Positions 19,390 to 28,345 of a DNA stretch of 64,000 bases are shown piece after piece (within the stretch, counting starts at the first letter, position 1; every line of letters begins with the position of its first letter). The notes beneath the pieces were generated by a model. The model saw nothing but the letters and a program-made list of their open reading frames with translations. It was not told where the DNA came from and searched no databases. The stretch spans positions 4,191,001-4,255,000 of the forward strand of contig NZ_CP041253.1 in NCBI RefSeq assembly GCF_006575665.1, given 5' to 3'. The stretch comes from Echinicola soli. GTDB lineage: Bacteria > Bacteroidota > Bacteroidia > Cytophagales > Cyclobacteriaceae. The position numbers and the translations under genes were made by a program.

Positions 19390-20814
19390 TTACTTCTCAT
19401 AATGAACTTCCTCACCATTGATCAGGACGTTTTCAAATTTGACATCCTTCATGTGGTTCACGTTAAATACCTCATCTACTCCGTCAATACGACAATTGAT
19501 CATCTGAAAATTGGTCACGGGTGAACTTTCATAAGCATTCGCCATAACCGCGTATTTCCCTCCATCTTTGACTTGAAGGTTTTCGACGATGACATTTCTG
19601 ATGGTAGGGATATGGTCACCTTCTTCTTCATAGAACATATTAAAGCGTACAGCAGCTTCCCGGTAAGTACCCACGACCACATTGCGCATGTAGATATTTT
19701 CCACGGTACCTCCTCTTTTGGAAGAGGTTTTGATGCGCAGCACCCGATCCAGGTTAGGGCTGTCCATCACCAGATTTTGGGCGAAGACATTCCTTACCCC
19801 ACCGGAAATTTCGCTTCCCATCACCACACCTCCGTGGCCTTCTTTCATTTCGCACCCTTCGATGATGATATTTTCGGATGGAATACCTGGGATCCTTCCG
19901 TCCTCATTCCGGCCAGATTTGATAGCGATACAGTCATCCCCAGTATCAAAATAGCAATCCTTTATCAATACGTTCTTGCACGCTTCTGGATCACAGCCAT
20001 CGTTATTTGGCCCGAGGGTTTCTATTTTTACCCTTTCTACGGTTACATTTTCGCACAATACGGGATGAAGGTTCCACATTGGGGCATTGATCAACTTCAC
20101 ATCCTGGATCAGCACATTTTTACATTCAAAAGGCTGGACAAACTGTGGACGCATATAATGCCCTTCCCCAAAAATCCGCTCTTCCAAAGGCACCTGATCA
20201 TGCACCATTTCGTGCAATAGCTTTCTGGAAGGATTCTGTCTTCCCATTCCTTCTTTCCATCCAAAATGCTTAGCCCCACACCAAGGCCACCAGTTTTCCA
20301 TATCTGCATGGCCATCCAAAACACCCTTTCCGGTGATCGCAATGTTTTCTTGCTGATAGGCATAGATGAAAGGGGAATAGTTCATCAGCTCCATGCCCTC
20401 CCACCGGCTTCGCACCAGTGGCAGGTAATCTTTAGGATCACGACTAAACCGTAAAGTGGCACCTTCTTCCAGATGCAGGTTCACATTGCTCAGTAAATGT
20501 ACCGCACCAGTCAAATAAACCCCTTTGGGAATGACCACTCGTCCTCCACCGGCCCCATTACATGCTTTGATGGCTGCCGCAATGGCTTCGGTATTTAATG
20601 CCTCGCCACCTTCCTCTGCACCATATTCGGTAATATTAAAGTCTTTATTGGGAAATTCCGGGACGATGATCAATCCTCGAATAGAATCCAGTTGTGCCCA
20701 TGGACCAGTTTCCGCTACGGATTGATCGTCCTTCTTTTCGGACTTTTGGCTACAGGAAGAAACCAACATGGCTACTGCTAAACCTAAAATGTAAAACTTA
20801 CTGTTAATGCTCAT
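19390..20814 (-). CDS. GH28 polygalacturonase, lipoprotein
   Basis: The 474-residue enzyme hydrolyses galacturonan, or the trimmed oligosaccharides of it. It is a lipoprotein: the lipobox LVSSC places the acylated Cys at residue 21, so it sits on a membrane, probably periplasm-facing or at the surface. The right-handed beta-helix shows all GH28 signatures: NNDG with Asp272, TGDD with Asp293-Asp294, GHGG with His327, and RIK at 360-362. Six or more IxxCxx-type coil repeats follow. It is in the same strand and order as GH105 upstream, with a 277-bp gap that contains a mobile repeat. Exo- or endo-action cannot be told from sequence alone. Confidence 0.92.
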   Translation of the reverse strand: MSINSKFYILGLAVAMLVSSCSQKSEKKDDQSVAETGPWAQLDSIRGLIIVPEFPNKDFNITEYGAEEGGEALNTEAIAAAIKACNGAGGGRVVIPKGVYLTGAVHLLSNVNLHLEEGATLRFSRDPKDYLPLVRSRWEGMELMNYSPFIYAYQQENIAITGKGVLDGHADMENWWPWCGAKHFGWKEGMGRQNPSRKLLHEMVHDQVPLEERIFGEGHYMRPQFVQPFECKNVLIQDVKLINAPMWNLHPVLCENVTVERVKIETLGPNNDGCDPEACKNVLIKDCYFDTGDDCIAIKSGRNEDGRIPGIPSENIIIEGCEMKEGHGGVVMGSEISGGVRNVFAQNLVMDSPNLDRVLRIKTSSKRGGTVENIYMRNVVVGTYREAAVRFNMFYEEEGDHIPTIRNVIVENLQVKDGGKYAVMANAYESSPVTNFQMINCRIDGVDEVFNVNHMKDVKFENVLINGEEVHYEK

Positions 20815-20850
20815 TTTATTTATTAATTATTATTCTCTAAAAGAAATCAA

Positions 20851-20978
20851 GCTGTCTCATTAGTCTGAATGGTGTGTCCCCGATAGTAAGACAGGGACAA
20901 AACACGCTGTCGCCCGCCGCAGCGGGCAAGGGATTTATTTGAATCAAACATTTAATTTGACAAGATAGGACCAATGAG
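20851..20978. repeat. Second miniature element, CTCATTAGTC ends
   Basis: CTCATTAGTC (20856-20865, preceded by GCTGT) pairs with GACCAATGAG (20969-20978) with one mismatch. The left edge resembles that of the 913-1041 element (GCTGTCTCAT followed by AGTC). A small inner hairpin, GCCCGCCGCAGCGGGC, lies at about 20910-20925. The element sits between the GH105 and GH28 genes. Confidence 0.45.
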
Positions 20979-21091
20979 ATTATTCCGTAATCTACCTGCC
21001 GTGGCTGATCGAAATAACCGCATGTGAGACCGCATCGTATCGATAGGCCACTATTTCAAACCCCGATCAGCAACCTTAAAACATTCAAACC

Positions 21092-22276
21092 TCACTTCCC
21101 CAACTCCAAGGCCGCCATGATAAATGGCCCCACCCCTTTGGGATCGTTGACGCGGATTTTTTCGTTGACGTAATAGTCATAAGTGCCATCGCGGTATGGT
21201 TTTCCGCCAAGCCCTGCTACAGCACAAACCTGTATCAGACTGACTTCTCCATTTCCGTCGACCTCAATCAATTGATCCACTAGGCCTTCAAACCCCTTCT
21301 CAGCTGTCTGCCTGAAAGATTGGTCCAAATAGCCATGGTTTACGCCTTTGGCAAGTGCATAGACAAACATGCTGGACGCCGAGGCTTCTAAATAATTGCC
21401 TTCCTGGTCTCCTTTGTCAATGACCTGGTACCACAGGCCACTTTCAGCATCCTGATAGTTCCGAATTGCACCGGCCAGCCGTTGTAAAATGCTTTTCAAT
21501 ACCACCCGTCCGTAATGTTCGTCAGGAAGGAAATCCAATGCATCTACCACAGCCATGGCATACCAGCCCATTGCCCTGCCCCAAATATTGGGTGAACGTC
21601 CGGTCCCGGGATCAGCCCAGGACTGGAACCTACTTTCATCCCAACCATGATAAAGTAAGCCGGTTTTGGGATCACGAAGGTGCTTTTCCATCAGTACCAA
21701 TTGTAAAACTCCTTCATCAAAAGCAGCTGGATCATCAAACTCCTGTGCATACTGCAATAAAAAGGGCGTTCCCATATAGGCACCGTCCAGCCACATTTGG
21801 TTGGTGTACCGTGCCTTGTGCCAAAAACCACCTTCACTGGTCTTGGGCTGATACCTCAACTGCTTCCGCAGGACTTCTATCGCTGTTTTATACTTTTCAT
21901 CATCGGTTTTATTGTAAAGGTTAAACAGCAATTTTCCGGAATTGATCATGTCTATATTGTACGTCTCGTACTTATAGGTTTTAATCTCACCTAATGGATC
22001 GATCAGTTTATCCGCATAAGCTTTGATATAATCATAGTACTTATCTTCTCCAGTCTCTTTCCACAATTCTTCAAAAGCATGCAACATTAGTCCCTGTGGA
22101 TAGCTCCATACCGGACGGTCCATAAAGTCGACCTGCCAAGCCTCTGGGTTACGCTTCATCACCGATAAGGCCATCCGCTCCGACCAGTCCAAGGATTTGG
22201 GAATTGGCCCGTTTTGACCAAAGGTCAGGCCCATTATAAAAACGGAAATGAGTAGCAATAAGCTGATTTTTTTCAT
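21092..22276 (-). CDS. GH105 unsaturated glycuronyl hydrolase (YteR/YesR type)
   Basis: The 394-residue enzyme removes the 4,5-unsaturated uronic acid left at the non-reducing end by pectate lyases. A signal peptide (MKKISLLLLISVFIMGLTFG) sends it to the periplasm. The (alpha/alpha)6 barrel shows YNIDMINSGK (Asp109) and NQMWLDGAYMG (Asp164), corresponding to the two key Asp residues known in the Bacillus YteR enzyme, plus WGRAMGWYAMAVVDAL (~230-245). Its product feeds the 5-keto-4-deoxyuronate route, whose genes are not in this window. It lies between the predicted glycosidase and GH28. Confidence 0.93.
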   Translation of the reverse strand: MKKISLLLLISVFIMGLTFGQNGPIPKSLDWSERMALSVMKRNPEAWQVDFMDRPVWSYPQGLMLHAFEELWKETGEDKYYDYIKAYADKLIDPLGEIKTYKYETYNIDMINSGKLLFNLYNKTDDEKYKTAIEVLRKQLRYQPKTSEGGFWHKARYTNQMWLDGAYMGTPFLLQYAQEFDDPAAFDEGVLQLVLMEKHLRDPKTGLLYHGWDESRFQSWADPGTGRSPNIWGRAMGWYAMAVVDALDFLPDEHYGRVVLKSILQRLAGAIRNYQDAESGLWYQVIDKGDQEGNYLEASASSMFVYALAKGVNHGYLDQSFRQTAEKGFEGLVDQLIEVDGNGEVSLIQVCAVAGLGGKPYRDGTYDYYVNEKIRVNDPKGVGPFIMAALELGK

Positions 22277-22388
22277 GGTGTAAGCTTAAATATTTTGAAA
22301 GTGGTAAGGTTTTAATGTTGGGAGGATTACAAATCCCGACCACTCTTGGTTCTTTTTTCTATCTTGATAGGTTATACTCAAATTTCAC

Positions 22389-24575
22389 CTACGGCATCTT
22401 CCGCAATCCTTCCCATTTCACGTTCCACTTTCCATTGTCCGGAAATCCGGGATTTTCCCGGTCTGGGGCTCCTTCCCATCCGGCTGCCATCATGGCCACA
22501 GTGGTCAATAGACCACCATTACCCGGAAGATAAATCCTTAGTCTTTTATCCTGATAATTATGCCCATTTGGCAAATAGGTATTTTTTTCTTCTCCCATAA
22601 ACAGGGCCTCCAATGCCGTTTCAGACATTCCCAATCTCGCTGCATTCATGGCCATCATGGGATAATCCCAGCCCCAGGTGGATTCCCAATTCCAGATTTT
22701 AAGGATCTTCTCCAAGGTATTCTTCATGATGGTCGTATCGATCATCTCTGTTTTTGGCAAAATGCCATAAGCTCCCAGCACAACTGGATGGTCATGCAGG
22801 TAAAAATCATCCTCGTATGCTCTTGGGTGCGTACTGCTCGGCAAGTAAAGGCTGTCCTTGATAGCCAATGGGGCCAGATTCTCCAGCACTTCACGCCATT
22901 TGGGATTTTCTTCCATACCCAATCGTTCTTGCCAGTCCAATGCCACATTCAGTCCATAATGCCAGTAAGCCAGCTCAAATGGCGGATCATCGGTGGCATT
23001 GGCAGGAAACAGCTCTTGTGCAGGAATCAATGGTGCGATCAAATGGTATTTGCCATCACCTTTGCTGTCCTTGGCAAAGGAAGCCATGAATTCCGCTGTC
23101 TCAAAAACCAGTTCTTTGTACTTCTCCAATGTGGCTGCTTCAGGGCGTGCCTGATAGATTTGCTCCACAAAATACAGGATATGTGGCTGTTGCCAGATCA
23201 GGTAAGGTGCTACACTGGAAGGGCTTTCATCACCATAAGGATCAGTCATTTTTTGCCACCTGGCTCCGTCATACCCTTGCCTTTCTGCTGTAGCCTTGGC
23301 CTTTTGCAGTGAACTAAAATACCACGGAAGGCTCTTCTCCATCAATCCAATGCGATTCCATAATCCAAAATGGGCACCATGCCACCAATGCATCTCCATG
23401 TGGAATTTTCCATACCAGCTGTTCATGGTCAACCCGGTCTCTTGCGGTGGCAATGAACCTGCGCAGTTTACCTTTGTCAAATACTGGGAAAGCACTACTC
23501 TCCTTTCCAGTTCATCGGCACGTTCGTCGGTACATTCGGAAAAGTCAATGGCTCCACCCGATTGCCAAAATGTCTCCCAACCATCTTCACTACTCTTGGC
23601 TGTTGACCCAAAGTCAGGCATATCATTTTCTCCCTCTTCCGAAAACAATGCTGTGAATTCCAAGGTTTCTTGCCCTTCTTGGGCATTGAGCAAAAAGGTA
23701 TGCTTCGCCGCTGTTTCAAAGGCACCATTTCCTTCCCAACTCACATCTGTCACGTATTTGGCACTGTCCAAGCTCCTGGAAATACGGACTCGGCCTGGCT
23801 TTGTTACTTCCACATATGTATCATGTTTGTCTGGCTGCGTCCAATCGTACCCCGGACAAACATGACATCCAGAACCGTATGGGAATCTGAATTTAACTTT
23901 CAATTTTCCGTTTGCCACCAGCGGTGAGCTGATTTTGGCCGAAATGCCATCTTTTTCTTGATGACCGTATAATTCCACCTTCACCGGCTGTCCTTCAATG
24001 CTGTACTCACTGGTGATTTTTCCTTTCCAGAGATCAAGCTCCTGATGGACATCCTGTAAATCGTCCACCATTACTTTTGTGCCATCTTCCTTGGTGATCT
24101 CCAGCCCTATAATCCCTAGATGCAACCGATGGGGGCTGGTACGGAAATAATCGGTGACTTTCTTCTTTCGACCTTCTTTCCACTGAACAGGAAATGAAAT
24201 CACCTGACCAATGGCTGAAGTATCATACCGTAAGATCTCTTCCCAGCGATAGTTGTCTGGATTGGGAAAGGCATGCCAGCCCCATTGGCTCTGGGTTCCC
24301 AGTGAAACACCCTTTTCATAATACTCAGGAAAAGTCTGTAGTCCACTGACATCCACAGTATAGGCAAACTCACCATTGCCCACACTAAGTGAGGCCAAAG
24401 TATCTGGCTTTTCCAGCACGACATTATGCCGATTTACCAAAGCATACCGGTCAATACCAGTACTGGAGTTATCTTCGTTATTTTCATCGTTCTCAGTACA
24501 GGCAAAAGTGACTAAGCCTGATAGCAGCAAAACACACCAAGTGTGAAAGTAAGGGGAAAAAGAAAATTTGATCAT
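22389..24575 (-). CDS. Predicted (alpha/alpha)6 six-hairpin glycosidase, lipoprotein, family unclear
   Basis: The 728-residue protein has a lipobox-like VTFAC (Cys26) followed by an acidic Asn/Asp/Glu linker, typical of lipoproteins. Residues ~45-340 form a beta-sandwich N-domain. The rest (~350-728) resembles the six-hairpin barrels of clans such as GH65/GH95: MNSWYGKFHMEMHWWHGAHFG is followed by YDGARWQKMTDPYGDESPS and NWESTWGWDYPMMAMNAARL. The Glu-Met-His-Trp-Trp block is a likely active-site element. I cannot name a GH family. The gene lies inside the pectin enzyme cluster, 112 bp upstream of GH105, which implies a side-chain sugar of pectin as substrate (inference). Confidence 0.75.
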   Translation of the reverse strand: MIKFSFSPYFHTWCVLLLSGLVTFACTENDENNEDNSSTGIDRYALVNRHNVVLEKPDTLASLSVGNGEFAYTVDVSGLQTFPEYYEKGVSLGTQSQWGWHAFPNPDNYRWEEILRYDTSAIGQVISFPVQWKEGRKKKVTDYFRTSPHRLHLGIIGLEITKEDGTKVMVDDLQDVHQELDLWKGKITSEYSIEGQPVKVELYGHQEKDGISAKISSPLVANGKLKVKFRFPYGSGCHVCPGYDWTQPDKHDTYVEVTKPGRVRISRSLDSAKYVTDVSWEGNGAFETAAKHTFLLNAQEGQETLEFTALFSEEGENDMPDFGSTAKSSEDGWETFWQSGGAIDFSECTDERADELERRVVLSQYLTKVNCAGSLPPQETGLTMNSWYGKFHMEMHWWHGAHFGLWNRIGLMEKSLPWYFSSLQKAKATAERQGYDGARWQKMTDPYGDESPSSVAPYLIWQQPHILYFVEQIYQARPEAATLEKYKELVFETAEFMASFAKDSKGDGKYHLIAPLIPAQELFPANATDDPPFELAYWHYGLNVALDWQERLGMEENPKWREVLENLAPLAIKDSLYLPSSTHPRAYEDDFYLHDHPVVLGAYGILPKTEMIDTTIMKNTLEKILKIWNWESTWGWDYPMMAMNAARLGMSETALEALFMGEEKNTYLPNGHNYQDKRLRIYLPGNGGLLTTVAMMAAGWEGAPDRENPGFPDNGKWNVKWEGLRKMP

Positions 24576-24702
24576 GAGGGTACTATTGTCTTATTTTTAT
24601 CTATTTTAACATTAGTTGAGGGCAATCCGATCTATTAAACTGAATCCTGAACAAAACTTCATAATAACCTAATTATCAATATCATAAAGCATTTATTCTA
24701 TA

Positions 24703-25980
24703 TTATTTATTTAAGGCTATTGATCGGTCATTTACCAAAGTATTAAGATAATTTTCCAAAGCGGTATAACCATACTTGTCTGTCCGGTTTCTGTCACTGG
24801 CATCTGTTGGATTGAGCCCTTGCTGTTTTTCGTAATGGTCAGGCATCCCATCACCATCACTGTCTTTTAGGGCCTTGCCATTCTTTACTTTACCAGGACC
24901 CTTCATAGGCAAATTCATCTCATCACTGATAGTTCTTCCTGTTTTCCCCAGGGACAATAAGTCCTTGATAAGAAATTCGTCCACTTCATCACGATGCAGT
25001 GAAGCCCCTACTTCTTCCACCACTTCTTGATAAGCCGCCAATGCTGATTTTATAGTGACTTTAGGATAATCAAAAGGTGTTTCCATCCAGGTTACTGGTT
25101 CGTAGACAGATCTTTCCACTACTTGGCCATCCAGTTTACCGTTAAAATTCCCATCGTACCAGTTATCTCGGGCAAAAATATGGAAGTTTTTATTCGAGCG
25201 GTTAAAAGGAGGCGTATCGCCTGTTTCGGGACCGGCAATAAAATAGTTCCCAATGACATTGGCATGGGACAGTCGTGCTGATCCTCCCCCTTGGATATAG
25301 CCCGCCACGGCCCAGTTGTACACTACATTATTGACGTACTGATTGGTACCTTTTACCTTGGGGTTACGGGTATGGTTATTGATCCACAGGCAGTTTAAGA
25401 TGGATACTCCGCCGGATGGCTGGATGAGTCCGCCGGTAGAATGCGTCTGAAGTCCCTGGCCAATAATGCTGTGCTGTAAGGTCACATCCTCCACATCTCC
25501 GTTCAGATCGAACGTACCGTCCCTTCCCCAGGTGATGGAAACATGATCAAATATCATATCATGGCCGGTCGCCATGGCTACGGCATCTTTACCTTTATCA
25601 CCTACTTTGCCCATCCTGACACGGATATAGCGTGTGATGGTATTGTTGGCTTCTGTGTAGGACAGTCCATTGCCATAAATAGTAATCCCCTCGCCAGGTG
25701 CAGTTTGGCCAGCAATGGTGATGTTTTCCTGGACAATTATCCTCGACTGGATCCTGATAACTCCGCCCACTTCAAATACCACCGTGCGGTTAGGTTGGCT
25801 TACGGCATCACGGAATGACCCTGGCCCTGAATCATTGAGATGGGTTACTTTGTACACGGCTCCACCTCTCCCACCTGTGGCAAACCTCCCAAAACCTTCA
25901 GCTCCCGGAAAGGCCAGCTGCTGGGCATAGGATATAGAAGTGACCAAAAAGGCAATTACAAATACTAGTATTTTGTTCAT
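24703..25980 (-). CDS. PL1 pectate lyase, short form
   Basis: The 425-residue secreted lyase has a signal peptide ending near AQ (residue ~20) and a single PL1 beta-helix domain. It is clearly paralogous to the N-terminal domain of the giant lyase at 13275-18011: AFPGAEGFGRFATGGRGG, NDSGPGSFRDAVSQP, ITIAGQTAPGEGITIYG, and IFDHVSITWGRDGTF. It ends shortly after a calcium-binding-type DSDGDGMPDHYEKQQGLNP segment and lacks FN3, LamG, binding modules and a type IX sorting domain, so it is probably periplasmic or a different-route secreted form. It is the first gene of the enzyme group, 718 bp downstream of SusD2. Confidence 0.93.
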   Translation of the reverse strand: MNKILVFVIAFLVTSISYAQQLAFPGAEGFGRFATGGRGGAVYKVTHLNDSGPGSFRDAVSQPNRTVVFEVGGVIRIQSRIIVQENITIAGQTAPGEGITIYGNGLSYTEANNTITRYIRVRMGKVGDKGKDAVAMATGHDMIFDHVSITWGRDGTFDLNGDVEDVTLQHSIIGQGLQTHSTGGLIQPSGGVSILNCLWINNHTRNPKVKGTNQYVNNVVYNWAVAGYIQGGGSARLSHANVIGNYFIAGPETGDTPPFNRSNKNFHIFARDNWYDGNFNGKLDGQVVERSVYEPVTWMETPFDYPKVTIKSALAAYQEVVEEVGASLHRDEVDEFLIKDLLSLGKTGRTISDEMNLPMKGPGKVKNGKALKDSDGDGMPDHYEKQQGLNPTDASDRNRTDKYGYTALENYLNTLVNDRSIALNK

Positions 25981-26698
25981 TATACTTTGAATTTTAAGTT
26001 ATTGGTTATTGGAGTTCCTGATTGCAAATCCGGAACAGCTGTTGAACCCCATTGCTATAAAGCTATCACCCTATCTAGTACTGACGGGCCTCTTTGGAAC
26101 CAGAGAAGTACTCTGGGATTTGTCTTTGCTCGAATCTACCCCGCCTAACCTCTCTTTGCAAGGGGGAGGAACTTATACTTCCCTGATTATAGTTGATCGG
26201 ATTAATTATTGGATTTCAATTTTACATATAACTGTAACTTATCAAAAGGCTCTTGGTGACCTTTCATGGAAATAGCTATGGCTACTCACCCACTGCGGGC
26301 TTGCAAATCCCCTCTCTCACGAGTTCCTGATTTCACCCTGGGACACGCTCAGGACAGGAATCAGGAACAGCTTAATGGAGTCAGAGACTCAATGCTTGCC
26401 AATGCTGGGGCAGAGCTCCAGCATAACCCAGTTGCGGTACTTTTACCTTGATACTTGATTATCAACTTGACTCAATATACTCATGTCTCAAGACTCAATA
26501 CTCTCGTCTTAAATCTCATATTTCACTACTGAAAAAGACAAGACCGGGCAAAACTTCACCCGATCCTGTACTGGATTAACAAACCCCTAGTGTTGAGTCA
26601 TTTTTCAATGACCTTTCAACTCCGCCCAAATTAAACCAGCGGTCAATCTGGGCGGAACTGAGCTACAAAAGCTACTTGGATGAGCTTTTTGTATAATG
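25981..26698. other. 718-bp gap separating the SusCD/fasciclin operon from the enzyme genes
   Basis: No gene is seen. It holds a terminator after SusD2 (26667-26689), a second hairpin TCCGCCCA (26621-26628) / TGGGCGGA (26649-26656), a truncated copy of the 50-kb tandem repeat unit at 26378-26428 (GAGTCAGAGACTCAATGCTT, then CTGGGGCAGAGCTCCAGCA), and a C/G-run stretch near 26136-26175. The enzyme genes therefore probably have their own promoter close to 26000. Confidence 0.55.
26667..26689 (-). terminator. Terminator-like hairpin after SusD2
   Basis: AAAAGCT (26667-26673) and AGCTTTT (26683-26689) form a short hairpin 10 nt past the SusD2 stop; read on the minus strand it ends in TTTT. A second GC-rich hairpin follows at 26621-26656, so together they likely end the operon. 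Confidence 0.55.
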
Positions 26699-28345
26699 TT
26701 ATTGATTTAAATCGTAGTCAATAAACCAGTTTTCGGGCTGCATGAGCAAATTTCTGATGCTCTCACGCTTGCCTGCGGGGTATTTGGCACTTACCCGGTC
26801 TGCCAGCATGCTTGGATCATTCCACCGCTTAGCCATCCGGATCATGGCAAAATAAGACCTTGCTTCCCCAGCGCTTTCCATGCATGTTTCTTCCAAGAGC
26901 AGGCTATCCAAGCCTTTCTTATATTCCTCTATCTTTTCTGGTGTATCCAGTTCATCCTTGCTCAAGCCCTCCGGAAAGACTGGTCCCAGGTCAATTCTTC
27001 TTCTTACTCCCCAGTTGATGTTAATGGCTGCGTTATAGGTCTCATTGTCCAATGGATACGCTAAATTTCCCTCATTTTTGGAAAGGTAATTTTGAACGCC
27101 GTCATTAAGGAATGCTTCAGCCTCTTTGAATTTCTCCATTTGGTTAAGAGCTTCTGCTATAAACAAATGAACATCACCTGCACGGTATAGCACAATATGT
27201 ACATCATTCTTGTAGATGTTGTCAGCGGACTCATGTGCTCGTGAAAACTTACGGACTACCCAATCGCCATTTTGTCTCCGATAGGTGTAATTATCTCCAC
27301 GATAATTATCACCAATGGTAACCCCATCCTGTCTCACCTGTCGCTGGAAACGCTCCATGGCCGCATCTGTTGGGCGTAAGTAGTACTTATTGGGCTCTGT
27401 ATTGGAGAAATACTCGATTAGTCTATTGGTCTGCTGACGTTGGTAGTCAAAAGGAACAATATTGATCAATTCCCGGGTTTTGGTGATCGGATCACGGTAA
27501 AAGAACTGTATCCACTCTCCATTGTAATCATTATTGCTCAGCTTATATCGGCCACTGCCTTCATCATAGATAAAGGACATGCCCAAGTTCACCACCTGCT
27601 CATAATTGCCATTCCAAAGGTACAGCTCAATGAGAAGCGGCTCCGGAGAAGGGCAGATCATGTTCCAGGTAAGGTCCTGCGCTGAAGTATTCACGCCGGG
27701 AAACAGGAGATCAGACCAGATCAACACCTGCTTTCCGTTTATGCCATTGACACCGCCTTCCATCAGGCTGATGAGTTGGCCGATAAGCTCTTCGAAGCCC
27801 AAAGTGGGATATTTTGACAAGTCTGCTTCTTCTGTGAGGGGTTCATCCAAGTAAACCGCCTCTCCATAAAGCTTACCAAGCATCAGGTAAGCCCAAACCT
27901 TAAAGCGGATAGCTCCACTCACCAATGGCTCAAAAACAGCATCCTCCACAGCATTGGGATTGGCCTGCTTGTATTCAAAGGCCTTTTTGATGTAGTTATT
28001 GGCATTGGATATCACGTCATAGTATCCGCTGGGATCAGCTAGACTGTTTCCCGGACTGATACTATGGTTATAGATCTCCCACAGTTCCTGAGGGGCATTG
28101 TCGGTAGGTTCGAGGAAATCACCTCTCAGTTCAGAAAGGAAGATGGCTTTATCGGCCACCGTCTGCACCTTGGCCGCTATGCCCATGTATCCAGAATACA
28201 GTTCATTGGTATTTCCAATATAATTTTCCTCCAAGAGCATGTCATCTGTATCGGCCTCAAAGTAGCTTTCGCAACTACTAAAAGCCAATAAGCTCAAGAG
28301 TAAGGTATATTTATAAAAAGCATTATACTTCATAACTGATGTCAT
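26699..28345 (-). CDS. SusD/RagB-type surface glycan-binding lipoprotein (SusD2)
   Basis: The 548-residue protein is the lipoprotein lid of the SusC2 transporter and binds incoming glycan at the cell surface. The lipobox ends at FSSC (Cys26 if translation begins at 28345, Cys22 from the in-frame ATG at 28333). TPR-like helices and the family pattern are visible: AIRFKVWAYLMLGKLYGEAVYL (~140-165) and an internal DVHLFIAEALNQM helix (~395-408). Its start overlaps the SusC2 stop by one base (TAATG), so the two are translationally coupled. It is followed by a terminator. The substrate is inferred to be a pectic oligosaccharide from the neighbouring lyases and hydrolases. Confidence 0.92.
   Translation of the reverse strand: MTSVMKYNAFYKYTLLLSLLAFSSCESYFEADTDDMLLEENYIGNTNELYSGYMGIAAKVQTVADKAIFLSELRGDFLEPTDNAPQELWEIYNHSISPGNSLADPSGYYDVISNANNYIKKAFEYKQANPNAVEDAVFEPLVSGAIRFKVWAYLMLGKLYGEAVYLDEPLTEEADLSKYPTLGFEELIGQLISLMEGGVNGINGKQVLIWSDLLFPGVNTSAQDLTWNMICPSPEPLLIELYLWNGNYEQVVNLGMSFIYDEGSGRYKLSNNDYNGEWIQFFYRDPITKTRELINIVPFDYQRQQTNRLIEYFSNTEPNKYYLRPTDAAMERFQRQVRQDGVTIGDNYRGDNYTYRRQNGDWVVRKFSRAHESADNIYKNDVHIVLYRAGDVHLFIAEALNQMEKFKEAEAFLNDGVQNYLSKNEGNLAYPLDNETYNAAININWGVRRRIDLGPVFPEGLSKDELDTPEKIEEYKKGLDSLLLEETCMESAGEARSYFAMIRMAKRWNDPSMLADRVSAKYPAGKRESIRNLLMQPENWFIDYDLNQ

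Noticed and set aside
22560..23312. 250-codon open frame on the plus strand inside the predicted glycosidase gene
   Set aside because: Cys/His/Gln-rich shadow frame with no start context; the minus-strand gene is coherent over its full length.
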